Shown one piece after another: positions 9,333 through 18,759 of a stretch of DNA of 64,000 bases. The notes under the pieces are model-generated. The model did not search any database, had not been told where the DNA came from, and saw nothing but the letters and a program-made list of their open reading frames with translations. Source of the stretch: Methylobacterium gnaphalii. Its GTDB lineage: Bacteria > Pseudomonadota > Alphaproteobacteria > Rhizobiales > Beijerinckiaceae. Within the stretch, counting starts at the first letter, position 1; the number at the start of each line of letters is the position of its first letter. The position numbers and the translations under genes were made by a program. The stretch lies in NCBI RefSeq assembly GCF_007992215.1, contig NZ_BJZV01000012.1, positions 1 to 64,000 of the forward strand. The letters are read 5' to 3'.

Positions 9333-12300
9333 ATGAGAGGCATGGACGGCATTCCGACGGACGGGCATCTGAACCTGCATGGCGCCCCGGGCACTGTGCG
9401 CGCTGAGAACATGATCACTGTGATCATCAAAGCCCTCAACGAGGAGGCGCATATCCGCCGCGCGGTGGAGAGCGCGTGGGAAGCCCTGCGCGTCGCCGAA
9501 ACGGCCGGTTGGGGCGCGGGCGAGGTGGTGCTGGCCGACAGCCGGTCGACGGACCGCACCGTCGAGATTGCCCTGGCCGGCGGCGCGCGTGTCGCCCGGC
9601 TGGCGGACGATGTACCGCGCGGTTGTGGGGTCGGGCCTCAGCTCGGCTATCAGTATGCCCGCGGCCAGTTCGTCTGCCTCATCGACGGCGACATGGTGCT
9701 CGACCGGGACTTCCTGAATGCCGGGATGCGGTACCTCGAGGAGCATCCGCGCGCAGCCGGCGTCGGCGGCGGGGTGCGCGACGTCAATGTCGTGAACCTC
9801 GAGTTCAAGCGCCGGGCCATCCGCGGTGCGGCCGACCTTCGGGCCGGGCCGGTCGACCGATTGAACGGCGGCGGTCTCTACCGCCGGGAGGCCATCGCGG
9901 GTGTCGGCCATTTCAGCGACCGGAACCTGCACGGCTACGAGGAATTCGATCTTGCCGTGCGGCTTCGCGCGGCGGGATGGTCGCTCCACCGTCTGGACGC
10001 TCCCTTCGTCGACCATCATGGCCATGTGATCGGCGGCTACGCCTTGCTGCGGCGGCGTATCCGCAGCCGATACCTCGACGGGATCGGCGAGCTGTTGAGG
10101 GCCGCACTCGGTCAACTGCATCTGGGGACGACCCTGCGGGACCTTCCCGAAATTCGGCTCTGGCTTGGCGTCTATTGCGGCTGGCTCATCGCGGCCGGCA
10201 TCGCCGTGGCGGTTCCCGGCTGGGCGAAATTTGCCTCGCTTGCTGGTCTGATGGCCCTGCCGATCGCGGTCCTGGGCCTGCGCTACCGCTCGGCTGCGCT
10301 CGGGCTCTACGCCTTCGTCGCCTGGAACGCCCACGCCTTCGGCATGGCCCGAGGCTTCCTTCGATCGAGAATCCCGCCGGGGGAGTGGATCGCGAGCACG
10401 ATGGCCGAATCGGGCAGCGTCGCCGCGACGGCGCGCAGCCCATCGCCGTCACTCCGGCCGGCCCAAGCCGTTGTGGTCTGTCTGGCGATCGCTGCGGCCG
10501 CCTCGGCTCTTGCCGGGAGACCCGCCGATGCCAGGCAGGCAGAGACGCGATGGGTTCCGGTCAAGGACCGCAACCTCGCCATCGCCGAGGGCAGCCCGCT
10601 CGATTTTTCTGCCCTCTCGCCGCCCGGCCCCGCCGGTGGAAGCGGCCGCGTGATCGCCAACCCGGCCGGCCAGCTCGCGCTCGCCGACAGGCCGGATGCC
10701 CGCATCCGGTTCCTGTGCGCCTCGCTCGCCTGGAGCCCCGCCTCCGGCAGCTACCCCGACAAGCCCACCGCCGACCGTTACGCGCGCCAGCTGCGCATCC
10801 ACGGCTACAACATCGCCCGGCTGCACTTCGCCGACGCCATCCTGATGAACGGGCGGGCAAACGACTTCGATCTCGATCCCGAGCAGTTCGACCGGTTCCA
10901 CTACTTGCTGGCCGCATTGAAGCGGAACGGCATCTACTGGATGATCGACGGCATGACGTCCAAGGCCGGCGGCCTCGGCGGCGTCGACGATCGCTGGGGC
11001 AACGAGAAGGATCTGAAGCTCGCCGTCCATGTCGACAAGACAGCCCGCCTTCACTGGCGGCGGCTCGTGGAGGCGATTTATGGCGGCGTGAATCCCTATA
11101 CGGGATTGACGACCTTGGCCGATCCAGCCTTGGCCCTCGTCGTTCTCGTCAACGAGAATACCGTCGAGTTCACGACGATCCTCGCCGAGCCGTCGGCGGG
11201 CAAGCCCTACCCCGACAAGCTTCGCCAGCCCTTCAACGCCTGGCTCGAGAAGACCTACGGAAACACGGCTGCCCTGCGCGCTGAGTGGAAGAGCCTCCCC
11301 CCCGGTGAGTCCATTGAAACGCGCAATGTGAGCCTGCCGAGCAGTCGGACCGAGCGGGGTCCGCGCATGCGGGACCTCCAGCGTTTCTTCGTGTCGCTGG
11401 AAGCGGACACCCTGGCCTGGATGAAGGCCGAGATTGCGAAACTCGGCTATGGCGGCCTCGTCACCGCCTACAACAACTGGTTCACGACCGAGACGGATGT
11501 CAGCCGGATCGGCCTGCCGGTCGTCAGCATGAACGCCTATTTCGACGAGGTGCCCTCGCTCGATCCGGGCACGACGATCACGCAGCAGAGCTCCCTCGAC
11601 ACAAGGGCGGATTATCTGCGGGAGCTCATCGCGCGCCGTCGCTACGGCCGGCCCTTCGTCGTAACGGAATACGACCACCTCTTCTGGAACCAGTTCCGCC
11701 GTGAAGCCGGCCTCGTGGGTCCTGCCTACGCAGCATTGCAGGGTTGGGATGCCATCTGTCGCCATGGATCGGGTCCGATCGACCTGAGTTTCGATCAGCC
11801 CTGGCCGCACAAGCGAGCCATGCTGCCTTACGGCATCTCGCTCGATCCCGTGGCGCGAGCCGGCGAGACGCTGGCTGCACTGCTGTATCGCCGGGGCGAC
11901 GTAGCCCAAGCCAGAACCGGCGTCGCGCTTCCCTTCCAGTCTTTTGCCGACGTCACCGAAGACGGTCAGGGTCGGCTGCCGGACGCGATGACCGAACTCG
12001 GCTTGCTGACGCGCTTCGGCCTCCTATCGGGCCCTGCACCCGATGGCGTCGCGATTCTTCCTCGCCGCGCACACACCGCTGCAGACAGCTTCGCCGATCG
12101 CGTCGACGCGTTGCGCCGTGACGGCGGGATCGAGAGCAACAACGCGACGAGTGCATCCAGCGGCGTCTTCGAAAGCGCGGGCCGTGAGATCCGTCTCGAT
12201 ACGCAGAATCGTCTCGCGCGCGTCGTCACTCCGCGGACGGTCGCGGCAAGCTATGCCGCCGCACCCGTTCCGCTGCAGCTCGGCCCCTTGACGATCGAGG

Positions 12301-12665
12301 CCGCGAGCGGTCCGGCCCTCCTCGCCGCGAGCGCGCTCGATGGGCGCGATCTGGCGAGGTCGCGGCGCGTACTGCTGATCTTCGCGACCGACGCCATGAA
12401 TACCAGGATGCGCTTCCGCGACACCGAGCGCCGGGTCGTCGAGGATTTCGGCAGAATGCCGGTGCTCCTGGCCCGGCAGACGGCCCGCATCAGGCTCGCA
12501 TCCGAGACGACGACCCGCTGGCAGGGTCGATCGCTGCACCTCGACGGATCACCCGGAAGCGCGCTGCATCTGACGACGGGCGGGCACGACGTCGTGCTCG
12601 ATCTCGACAACGCCGCGACGAGTCACGGCCCCACGACCTTCTTCTTGCTTGAGGCGCTGCGATGA
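9333..12665 (+). CDS. fusion protein: GT2 glycosyltransferase, membrane segments, glycoside hydrolase
   Basis: A 1110-residue fusion. Residues 27-250 are a GT-A family 2 transferase: MITVIIKALNEE, the DGD metal site at 118-120 and a distal YEEFDLAVRLRAAG acceptor motif. About 273-340 hold two or three membrane helices, and a further helix or internal signal lies at about 376-394 (AQAVVVCLAIAAAASALA). Residues about 405-800 form a clan GH-A-like TIM barrel with VLVNEN (Glu 608, likely acid/base) and VVTEYDHLFWN (Glu 779, likely nucleophile). The last 230 or so residues look beta-rich. Inferred topology: sugar transfer in the cytoplasm, hydrolase in the periplasm. The start is uncertain (ATG 9333, 9342 or 9411). 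It overlaps the next gene by ATGA. It likely builds and trims one polysaccharide; neither substrate is known. Confidence 0.8.
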   Translation: MRGMDGIPTDGHLNLHGAPGTVRAENMITVIIKALNEEAHIRRAVESAWEALRVAETAGWGAGEVVLADSRSTDRTVEIALAGGARVARLADDVPRGCGVGPQLGYQYARGQFVCLIDGDMVLDRDFLNAGMRYLEEHPRAAGVGGGVRDVNVVNLEFKRRAIRGAADLRAGPVDRLNGGGLYRREAIAGVGHFSDRNLHGYEEFDLAVRLRAAGWSLHRLDAPFVDHHGHVIGGYALLRRRIRSRYLDGIGELLRAALGQLHLGTTLRDLPEIRLWLGVYCGWLIAAGIAVAVPGWAKFASLAGLMALPIAVLGLRYRSAALGLYAFVAWNAHAFGMARGFLRSRIPPGEWIASTMAESGSVAATARSPSPSLRPAQAVVVCLAIAAAASALAGRPADARQAETRWVPVKDRNLAIAEGSPLDFSALSPPGPAGGSGRVIANPAGQLALADRPDARIRFLCASLAWSPASGSYPDKPTADRYARQLRIHGYNIARLHFADAILMNGRANDFDLDPEQFDRFHYLLAALKRNGIYWMIDGMTSKAGGLGGVDDRWGNEKDLKLAVHVDKTARLHWRRLVEAIYGGVNPYTGLTTLADPALALVVLVNENTVEFTTILAEPSAGKPYPDKLRQPFNAWLEKTYGNTAALRAEWKSLPPGESIETRNVSLPSSRTERGPRMRDLQRFFVSLEADTLAWMKAEIAKLGYGGLVTAYNNWFTTETDVSRIGLPVVSMNAYFDEVPSLDPGTTITQQSSLDTRADYLRELIARRRYGRPFVVTEYDHLFWNQFRREAGLVGPAYAALQGWDAICRHGSGPIDLSFDQPWPHKRAMLPYGISLDPVARAGETLAALLYRRGDVAQARTGVALPFQSFADVTEDGQGRLPDAMTELGLLTRFGLLSGPAPDGVAILPRRAHTAADSFADRVDALRRDGGIESNNATSASSGVFESAGREIRLDTQNRLARVVTPRTVAASYAAAPVPLQLGPLTIEAASGPALLAASALDGRDLARSRRVLLIFATDAMNTRMRFRDTERRVVEDFGRMPVLLARQTARIRLASETTTRWQGRSLHLDGSPGSALHLTTGGHDVVLDLDNAATSHGPTTFFLLEALR

Positions 12666-14149
12666 GGCGATCACGCGCCTTCATTACAGCGCGGCCGGCC
12701 GGCGGAACATGCGGCGATGGAGCTGCTCTAGCTCCGTTGGAGGACGGCCGCGCGCGCCTGCCTTCCGGCTTGCAACCCGATGATGCGCCATCGTCGCAGT
12801 CGTCCCCATCGCGGGCACCCGCTTCCGATGGTCTTTCCGCGACCGCGCAGTCGCCGGGTCTCCCATTCGGTTCGTCGATCACGGCAGACGACGTCGTCGC
12901 GACGACGCTGTTCCTGGCGGTTTTCCTCTTCTTCTGGATCTCGATCACGCCGTTCGTCGATTTGACGGACCCCGCCGTGCTCCTTCCGCAGACGGGTTCC
13001 AATACCGCCAATCAGGCTGTCGTGATCGGCCTCGCCGGAAGTCTCGTTCTCTACGCCGTCTACGCGCAGAAGCGTTGGTTCACCCCGGTCCTCAACACAC
13101 CGCTGATCCTTCTCTTCGCCTGGCTCGTGGTCTCGACGGCCACATCCATCGATCCCAGCCTGTCCGGCCGCCGCGTCGTGTTGACGGCGATCGTCTTCGT
13201 GATTGTCGCCGTCACCCTGCTATTGCCCAAGGACGTCGAGCGCTTCGCAGACCTGATCGCAGCGGCGGCACTGATCGTTCTGGTGATTTCGTATGGCGGC
13301 GTGATGCTGGCGCCGCACTATGCGGTTCACCAAGCCGGTGAGCTTCTGGAGCCGGAACATGCCGGCCATTGGCGCGGCCCGTTCACGCATAAGAACGGTG
13401 CGGGCGCGGCCATGGTGATGTGCGTCTTCATGGGCCTCTATGTCGCCCGCAGGCGAAGCGCCTTTGTCGGTTGGTTCATTACGGCGGCCGCGGCGCTCTT
13501 TCTCGTATGCTCCATGGCGAAGACCTCGATCGCGCTCCTGTTGCCGAGCCTTCTCCTCGCCTGGGTGATATCGAAGCTGCGCTCGACCTCCCGGCGCCTC
13601 CTCGTCGTCGGCGGCCTTCTCAGCCTTCTCCTTCTTCTCACCGTCGGTTCGGTGCTGGTGCCAGTGGTCGCCTCGTTCAATGCGAGCGTCATGGCCGACC
13701 CGTCCTTCACGAACCGCACCGACATCTGGCGCTTCGCCTTCTCGGCCGTCGCCGCGCGACCGATCTTCGGGAGCGGCTTCGAGGCATTCTGGGGCTCCGA
13801 GGATGTCTTCTTCGGCGAGAGCACGAGTTGGGCCAACCGCGCAGCGAACTCACATGACGGCTACCTGGACGTCCTCCTCGGCACCGGCTTTCCTGGTCTT
13901 TGCATCGTCGTATGGCTCTTCATCGTCGAGCCGATTCGAAATTTGAAGATCATCGAAGACGCCCAGAGCGATCCGGTGACGGCTTTGTTCTTCACACAAC
14001 TGTGGATCTACGGCGTGTTCTTTGCCGGACTGGAGACGTTTTTCTTCACGAATGGCGGTCCGGTCTGGTTCATGTTCCTGATGGCCATTCTCGGCCTGCA
14101 GTTCCAAGCCAAAGCGCGCCATCGCAGCCGATCGGTGTCCACGCCATGA
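12662..14149 (+). CDS. O-antigen ligase/polymerase-like membrane protein (Wzy/WaaL/ExoQ family)
   Basis: A 495-residue polytopic membrane protein. About 70 hydrophilic residues precede roughly ten membrane helices. The large periplasmic loop has the family hallmark: an arginine/histidine-containing stretch GPFTHKNGAGAAMVM (near 240) and further on NRTDIWRFAFSAVAARPIFGSGFEAFWG, then NSHDGYLDVLLGTGFPGL, closely resembling ExoQ-type polymerases and O-antigen ligases (NSHNxYL motif). It probably polymerises or ligates lipid-linked repeat units at the outer face of the inner membrane. The start overlaps the upstream fusion gene and its stop overlaps the deacetylase gene, both by ATGA. No Wzx flippase or Wza/Wzc exporter gene lies in the window. 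Confidence 0.85.
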   Translation: MRRSRAFITARPAGGTCGDGAALAPLEDGRARLPSGLQPDDAPSSQSSPSRAPASDGLSATAQSPGLPFGSSITADDVVATTLFLAVFLFFWISITPFVDLTDPAVLLPQTGSNTANQAVVIGLAGSLVLYAVYAQKRWFTPVLNTPLILLFAWLVVSTATSIDPSLSGRRVVLTAIVFVIVAVTLLLPKDVERFADLIAAAALIVLVISYGGVMLAPHYAVHQAGELLEPEHAGHWRGPFTHKNGAGAAMVMCVFMGLYVARRRSAFVGWFITAAAALFLVCSMAKTSIALLLPSLLLAWVISKLRSTSRRLLVVGGLLSLLLLLTVGSVLVPVVASFNASVMADPSFTNRTDIWRFAFSAVAARPIFGSGFEAFWGSEDVFFGESTSWANRAANSHDGYLDVLLGTGFPGLCIVVWLFIVEPIRNLKIIEDAQSDPVTALFFTQLWIYGVFFAGLETFFFTNGGPVWFMFLMAILGLQFQAKARHRSRSVSTP

Positions 14150-14955
14150 GTTCGCGAAGCGCAGAACTCGGGCGCGTTGTCAGCCAGGCCGACCGTGAGC
14201 CGCTGCGGCTTCGTCTTGCGCGGCTCGCCGCGCGCACGATCCGCACGCGGACGGTGCAGGCGCGGCCACATCCGCCGCTGGTCAGCTTCACCTTCGACGA
14301 TATCCCGGCGACAGCCGCGGAGCGCGGTGCCGCGATCCTCGAACAGAGCGGCGCGCGCGGCACGTTTTACATCGCCGGCGGTCTTGTCGGGACGGTCGAG
14401 CCGGGGCGGCGCCTCGTTACGGCGGAGCAGTGCGGCGACCTGCATCGCCGCGGCCACGAGATTGGCTGCCACACCTTCTCGCACCGGGCCGTCTCAGGCC
14501 TGTCGAGGCCGGCGCTCGCCGACGATCTCGCGCGCAACGCCGCCTTCCTCGCCGGGGTGGCGCCGCAGATCGCGCCGACGAACTTCGCCTACCCGTTCAA
14601 CACGACCTCGCTGAGGGCCAAGCGGCAGCTCGAGCGGCATTTCGCGAGCTGCCGCGGCGGTGTGCCGGGGATCAATACCGGGCGGATCGATCTCGGCTTC
14701 CTGCGCGCGGTCGAGCTCGCCGACGGGTACTGCGATGAGGCGATGATGCGCGGCTGGATCGCCCGGACGGTCGCGACGCGCGGCTGGCTGATCTTCTTCA
14801 GCCACGGCGTCAGCGAGTACCCGGAGCCCTATGGCTGCCACCCGGACCTGCTGCGCCTTGCCGTCGCCGAGGCGCGCGCCGAGGGCGCAACCATCGTCAC
14901 CATGCGCGAGGCCCTGCGGCAGGTGATCGGCGGTAACGCGGCGGGCACGGCATGA
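14146..14955 (+). CDS. polysaccharide deacetylase (NodB/CE4 domain)
   Basis: A 269-residue CE4 family enzyme. Motif 1 is VSFTFDDIP (Asp 51, 52), motif 2 is HTFSHRAVS (His 109, His 113) for zinc binding, and a later FFSHGVSEYP contains the usual terminal His. No signal peptide is visible, so it may act in the cytoplasm on lipid-linked sugars or be exported without a classical signal. The start ATG overlaps the ligase stop (ATGA) and its own stop overlaps the next gene (ATGA). Substrate inferred: N-acetylated sugar of the local polysaccharide. The upstream frame is open but would run through the ligase gene, so the coupled start is preferred. Confidence 0.88.
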   Translation: MSSRSAELGRVVSQADREPLRLRLARLAARTIRTRTVQARPHPPLVSFTFDDIPATAAERGAAILEQSGARGTFYIAGGLVGTVEPGRRLVTAEQCGDLHRRGHEIGCHTFSHRAVSGLSRPALADDLARNAAFLAGVAPQIAPTNFAYPFNTTSLRAKRQLERHFASCRGGVPGINTGRIDLGFLRAVELADGYCDEAMMRGWIARTVATRGWLIFFSHGVSEYPEPYGCHPDLLRLAVAEARAEGATIVTMREALRQVIGGNAAGTA

Positions 14956-16238
14956 TGGCCCTCGCCCAAAGGACCGGTCTCGAAGACATGCCTGCGGCTT
15001 CGCCGTCGGGCGGACGGCTCTTGTCGATCAACAACTACCATTACCGCCGCGGCGGCGCGGAGGTGGTCTTCCTCGAACAGAACCGCCTGTTCGAGGAGAT
15101 TGGCTGGGACGTGGTGCCCTTCGCCATGCGTCACCCACGCAACCTGCCCTCGGCCCACGAGCGCCACTTCGTTGAGGAGATCGAGTTCGGCCACGCCTAC
15201 GGGCCGCTGACGCGGCTACGGCATGCCGCGAGCATCATCTACTCGCGCGAGGCCCGCGCCCGGCTTCGCGATATCCTGGCCGAGGCGCGGCCGGACGTGG
15301 CGCATCTGCATAACGTCTATCACCACCTCTCTCCGTCCTTCCTGCCGCTGCTGCGCCAGGCTGGCGTACCGGTTGTGATGACGGTGCACGACCTGAAGCT
15401 CGCCTGCCCCGCCTACACGATGCTGCGCGACGGCCATGTCTGCGAGAGCTGCAAGGGCGGGCGCGTTCATAACGTCGTCGTGAACCGCTGCATCAAGGGA
15501 TCGCTGCCCCTGAGCGGGCTGGTCATGCTGGAAACCACCGTCCACCGGACGCTCGGGCTCTATCGCGATACCGTCGACGCCTTCGCCGTCCCGAGCCGTT
15601 TCTACATCGACAAGCTGGTGGAATGGGGCTGGCCGCGCGAGCGCTTCGTCCACGTGCCGAACTTCGTCGACGCCGCAGCCCTGCGGCCGGAAACCCAGGC
15701 GGGCGACGGCTTCCTCTATGTCGGCCGGCTCAGCCCGGAAAAGGGCCTCGACACACTCGTGCGGGCCGGCGCCCTGTCGCGCCAGCCGGTGACGATTGTC
15801 GGAACCGGCCCGATGGAGGAGACGCTGCGCGCGCTCGCCGCCGAGACCGGCGCTGATGTGCGCTTCCTCGGCTTCCGCACTGGCGAGGCGCTGCACGAGG
15901 CGATACGCGGCTGCCGTGCCGTCGTGCTACCGGCAACCTGGTACGAGAACGCCCCGATCAGCGTGCTCGAGGCCTACGCCCTCGGGCGCCCCGTGATCGG
16001 CACCCGCATCGGCGGATTGCCGGAGATGATCCGCGAAGGCGAGACTGGCGCCATCGTGCCGCCCGGAGACGCCGAGGCTCTCGCGGCCGCGCTCACGCGC
16101 TTCGCCGCGCTTCCGTCGGAGTCGCTCTCCGCCATGGGCCGGGCCGGGCGGCTCTGGGTCGAGACCGACTTCTCGCGCGAGGCCTACCGGGATCGTCTTC
16201 TCGCGCTCTACGCCTCTCTGCGCGGGGGCCGTCGATGA
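14952..16238 (+). CDS. glycosyltransferase family 4 (GT-B)
   Basis: A 428-residue GT-B transferase. The N-terminal half opens with LSINNYHYRRGGAEVV, the acceptor-side glycine-rich motif; the C-terminal half has LYVGRLSPEKGLDTLV, VTIVGTGPMEE and the donor-binding EX7E motif in WYENAPISVLEAYALGRPVI. A cysteine cluster, CPAYTMLRDGHVCESCKGG followed by NRCIKGS, in the N-terminal half is typical of a WbnH/WcaL-like subgroup. Sugar donor and acceptor are unknown. It is part of the ATGA-linked EPS gene chain, between the deacetylase and a second GT4. Confidence 0.92.
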   Translation: MMALAQRTGLEDMPAASPSGGRLLSINNYHYRRGGAEVVFLEQNRLFEEIGWDVVPFAMRHPRNLPSAHERHFVEEIEFGHAYGPLTRLRHAASIIYSREARARLRDILAEARPDVAHLHNVYHHLSPSFLPLLRQAGVPVVMTVHDLKLACPAYTMLRDGHVCESCKGGRVHNVVVNRCIKGSLPLSGLVMLETTVHRTLGLYRDTVDAFAVPSRFYIDKLVEWGWPRERFVHVPNFVDAAALRPETQAGDGFLYVGRLSPEKGLDTLVRAGALSRQPVTIVGTGPMEETLRALAAETGADVRFLGFRTGEALHEAIRGCRAVVLPATWYENAPISVLEAYALGRPVIGTRIGGLPEMIREGETGAIVPPGDAEALAAALTRFAALPSESLSAMGRAGRLWVETDFSREAYRDRLLALYASLRGGRR

Positions 16239-17443
16239 AGCCTCCGATCAAACCGCGCCGGCGGGCGCCCGGCCGGCCGCTCAAGGTCATGATGCTCGGG
16301 CTTCGCGGCTTGCCGCGCTTGCAGGGCGGCGTCGAGCGCCATGTCGAGGAGCTGGCCTCGCGCCTCGCCAGGGCCGGCTGCTCCGTCGAGATCCTGGCGC
16401 GGCAGCCCTATGTCGAGCGGAAGGGGCCGCATCGCTGGTCCGGCCTTCTCGTCATGCCGCTGCCGGCGCCCCGGGTCCGGTCGCTGGAGGCCGTGGTGCA
16501 CACCTTCGTCGGCGTCATCCATGCGGCGCGGCGCGGGCCGGACATCCTGCACATCCACGCCGTCGGTCCCTCGCTGCTCGTTCCGGTCGCCCGCGCACTC
16601 GGCCTGCGCGTCGTCGTCACCCACCACGGCTTCGACTACGACCGCGCCAAGTGGGGGCGTGTCGCGAAGACGGCGCTCCGGCTCGGCGAGTGGGCCGGCA
16701 TGCGCTTCGCCGACCGGCGCATCGCGGTCTCGCACGCCATCGCGGGCACCATGACGGAGCGCTACGGCGTGCCCGTCGCCACCGTGCCGAACGGCGTGAC
16801 GCCGCAGGCTCGGCCCACCAGCACGGGCGCCCTGGAGCGTTTCGGCCTGACGCCCGGGCGCTACGTCGTCATCGTCAGCCGCCTTGTACCGGAGAAGCGG
16901 CATTTCGACCTGATCGAGGCCTTTGCCCAGGGCGCGCCCGAGGGCTGGCAACTCGCCATCGTCGGCGCGGCCGATCACGAGGACACCTATTCGCGCCTCG
17001 TGCTCTCGGCGGCCGAGGCGACGCCGGGCGTCGTCGCCACAGGTTTCCAGAGCGGCCTCGCGCTGCGCGAGTTGAGGGCGCATGCGGGGCTGTTCGTGCT
17101 GCCATCGAGCCATGAGGGCCTGCCGATCGCCCTGCTCGAGGCGCTGGCCGATGGCCTGCCCGTGATCGCCAGCGACATCCCCGCCAACCGCGAGGTCGGA
17201 CTGCCGGAGGAGTGCTACGTGCCGGTGGGCGACATTCCAGCGCTGGCGGCCGCCATTGCCCGCTCCTGCGCGCGGCCGCTCACCGAGGCCGAGCGAGATG
17301 CGGCACGGGCGCGGGTGAGCCACGCCTACGACTGGGACACGATCGCCGGGGAGATCCGCCGGATCTACGAGAGTCTGCACCAGAACGAGGACCGCGAGCC
17401 CGACACCGACGGCCTCATTCCGATTCCCCGCCCTTCACCGTAG
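16235..17443 (+). CDS. glycosyltransferase family 4 (GT-B), second copy
   Basis: A 402-residue GT4 enzyme: KVMMLGLRGLPRLQGGVERHVEEL at the start, PDILHIHAVGPSLLVPVARALG, VVIVSRLVPEKRHFDLIEAF and the EX7E motif in SSHEGLPIALLEALADGLPVIAS. The GLRGLP..GGVE start resembles transferases that act early on lipid-linked polysaccharide precursors. Its start overlaps the preceding GT4 gene by 4 bases. Its 3' end overlaps the convergent acetyltransferase-like gene by 29 bases (17415-17443), so the two reading frames share sequence in opposite directions. Confidence 0.92.
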   Translation: MKPPIKPRRRAPGRPLKVMMLGLRGLPRLQGGVERHVEELASRLARAGCSVEILARQPYVERKGPHRWSGLLVMPLPAPRVRSLEAVVHTFVGVIHAARRGPDILHIHAVGPSLLVPVARALGLRVVVTHHGFDYDRAKWGRVAKTALRLGEWAGMRFADRRIAVSHAIAGTMTERYGVPVATVPNGVTPQARPTSTGALERFGLTPGRYVVIVSRLVPEKRHFDLIEAFAQGAPEGWQLAIVGAADHEDTYSRLVLSAAEATPGVVATGFQSGLALRELRAHAGLFVLPSSHEGLPIALLEALADGLPVIASDIPANREVGLPEECYVPVGDIPALAAAIARSCARPLTEAERDAARARVSHAYDWDTIAGEIRRIYESLHQNEDREPDTDGLIPIPRPSP

Positions 17444-18623
17444 GCGCCGGGCTACGCCTCAGCGTGCGCAGGATCACCCACTTATAGGGCCGCAGCCGCT
17501 GCCAGAGTTGCGACGCGCGAAGGCGCTCGAGCACCGCACCGGACCGGACATAGAGCCGGCCCCGCAGGGTCACCGGGATCACCGCGACGTGAAGCGGCAC
17601 GACGATGTCGCAATACTCGTCCTTGTAGACCTCATCGCCGATGCCGAAGTCGAACCAGCGGTAGCCGTTGGCATGACACCAGCGGATCAGCTCGTCGTTG
17701 AGGATGCGGCCGGGTGAGTATTTGCGCCACTCGCCCCCGGCATAGGCGGTCATCAGGAAGTAGAACCGGTCGCCGAAGATGAGGCCCCAGTGGCTCGCCA
17801 CCACCGTCTCGCCCGCCCTCACTGCCGAAAGGTGGATCGGAGCGAGGTTCGGCAGCCGCCGCGTCGCCTCGTCGTAGAAGGCGCGCTTGCCTGGAACCTC
17901 GAAGCCCGGAACGCGGGTCTCGTGAAACTTGCGCGTCTTGTTCTCGATCATGTCGTCGAGGAAGACCCGAGCCCGCTCGGCCGTCTCGGCCACCTCCAGC
18001 GCGACCGACTGATCCTTGGTGAGCTGGCGCATGTAGCGCTGGTGACGCTTCGAGACTGGAATGCGTGCCTCGAGCTCTTCGCGACTGCCGGACAGGCTCA
18101 TGACGTGGCCCGAGACGGGCATGGCCTCGGCACCGAGATGCATCAGTGGGTTGGCTTGGCCGCCGATCTCGACCGGCATCTTGTCGAGCAGTGCGACGTC
18201 GAATCCGGGCAAGGCGGATCGGATGCGCTGCCAGAGCCGCGTCATCGCCGCGCCGTCGATCTGCGCCGCGGAGGGGAACAGCACCGGCTGACTGTAATCG
18301 ACCACCGTTCCGTCGAGGAAACCGAGCACGCGGATCCCGCGCACGCGCTCGATCCCGAGCGGCAGCAGCATCACCGTGGCTCCGGCCGCGGTCGAGACAC
18401 CCACGAAAAGCGGGCGAATGCGCCGCGCCCGGCCGATCGTGTCGAGCCAGACCTCCAGGACGTCGGCGCATTGGAAGACGTGGCAGCGCGCCTGTCTGGG
18501 CTCGCCGGTGCGCGGCCAGTCCGGGAAGGCCGAGGGCGCATCGGCCACGCGCACCTGCAGATCGTCGATCGGGCCGAGCCCGGTCGAGGCCGTGTTCACA
18601 GCTTCGGGATCCAACCGGAGCAC
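17415..18623 (-). CDS. GNAT/FemAB-like acyltransferase, CelD/BcsL type
   Basis: A 402-residue protein of the GNAT_like (CelD/BcsL, FemAB-related) family found in polysaccharide loci. The central LSGSREELEARIPVSKRHQRYMR, the GETVVASHWGLIFGDRFYFLMTAYA stretch and SPGRILNDELIRWCHANGYRWFDFGIGDEVYK are typical of this fold. It likely N- or O-acylates a polysaccharide sugar; the substrate is unknown. It begins with GTG and no nearby ATG is available. It faces the EPS genes and overlaps the last one at its 3' end, so its transcript is separate from the main EPS operon. Confidence 0.8.
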   Translation of the reverse strand: MLRLDPEAVNTASTGLGPIDDLQVRVADAPSAFPDWPRTGEPRQARCHVFQCADVLEVWLDTIGRARRIRPLFVGVSTAAGATVMLLPLGIERVRGIRVLGFLDGTVVDYSQPVLFPSAAQIDGAAMTRLWQRIRSALPGFDVALLDKMPVEIGGQANPLMHLGAEAMPVSGHVMSLSGSREELEARIPVSKRHQRYMRQLTKDQSVALEVAETAERARVFLDDMIENKTRKFHETRVPGFEVPGKRAFYDEATRRLPNLAPIHLSAVRAGETVVASHWGLIFGDRFYFLMTAYAGGEWRKYSPGRILNDELIRWCHANGYRWFDFGIGDEVYKDEYCDIVVPLHVAVIPVTLRGRLYVRSGAVLERLRASQLWQRLRPYKWVILRTLRRSPAPTVKGGESE

Positions 18624-18759
18624 GTCGATTCCTTAGGCTCGGTACAGCACTGCTCGCCGGATGATGTGAGGCTCAAGCCCGGCGTGGGACAAGCGTTCTC
18701 GCCCGCCGCAAGAAGATTGCACCGCATGGTGAAGATGGCGCGACGCAAAACCTGACAGC

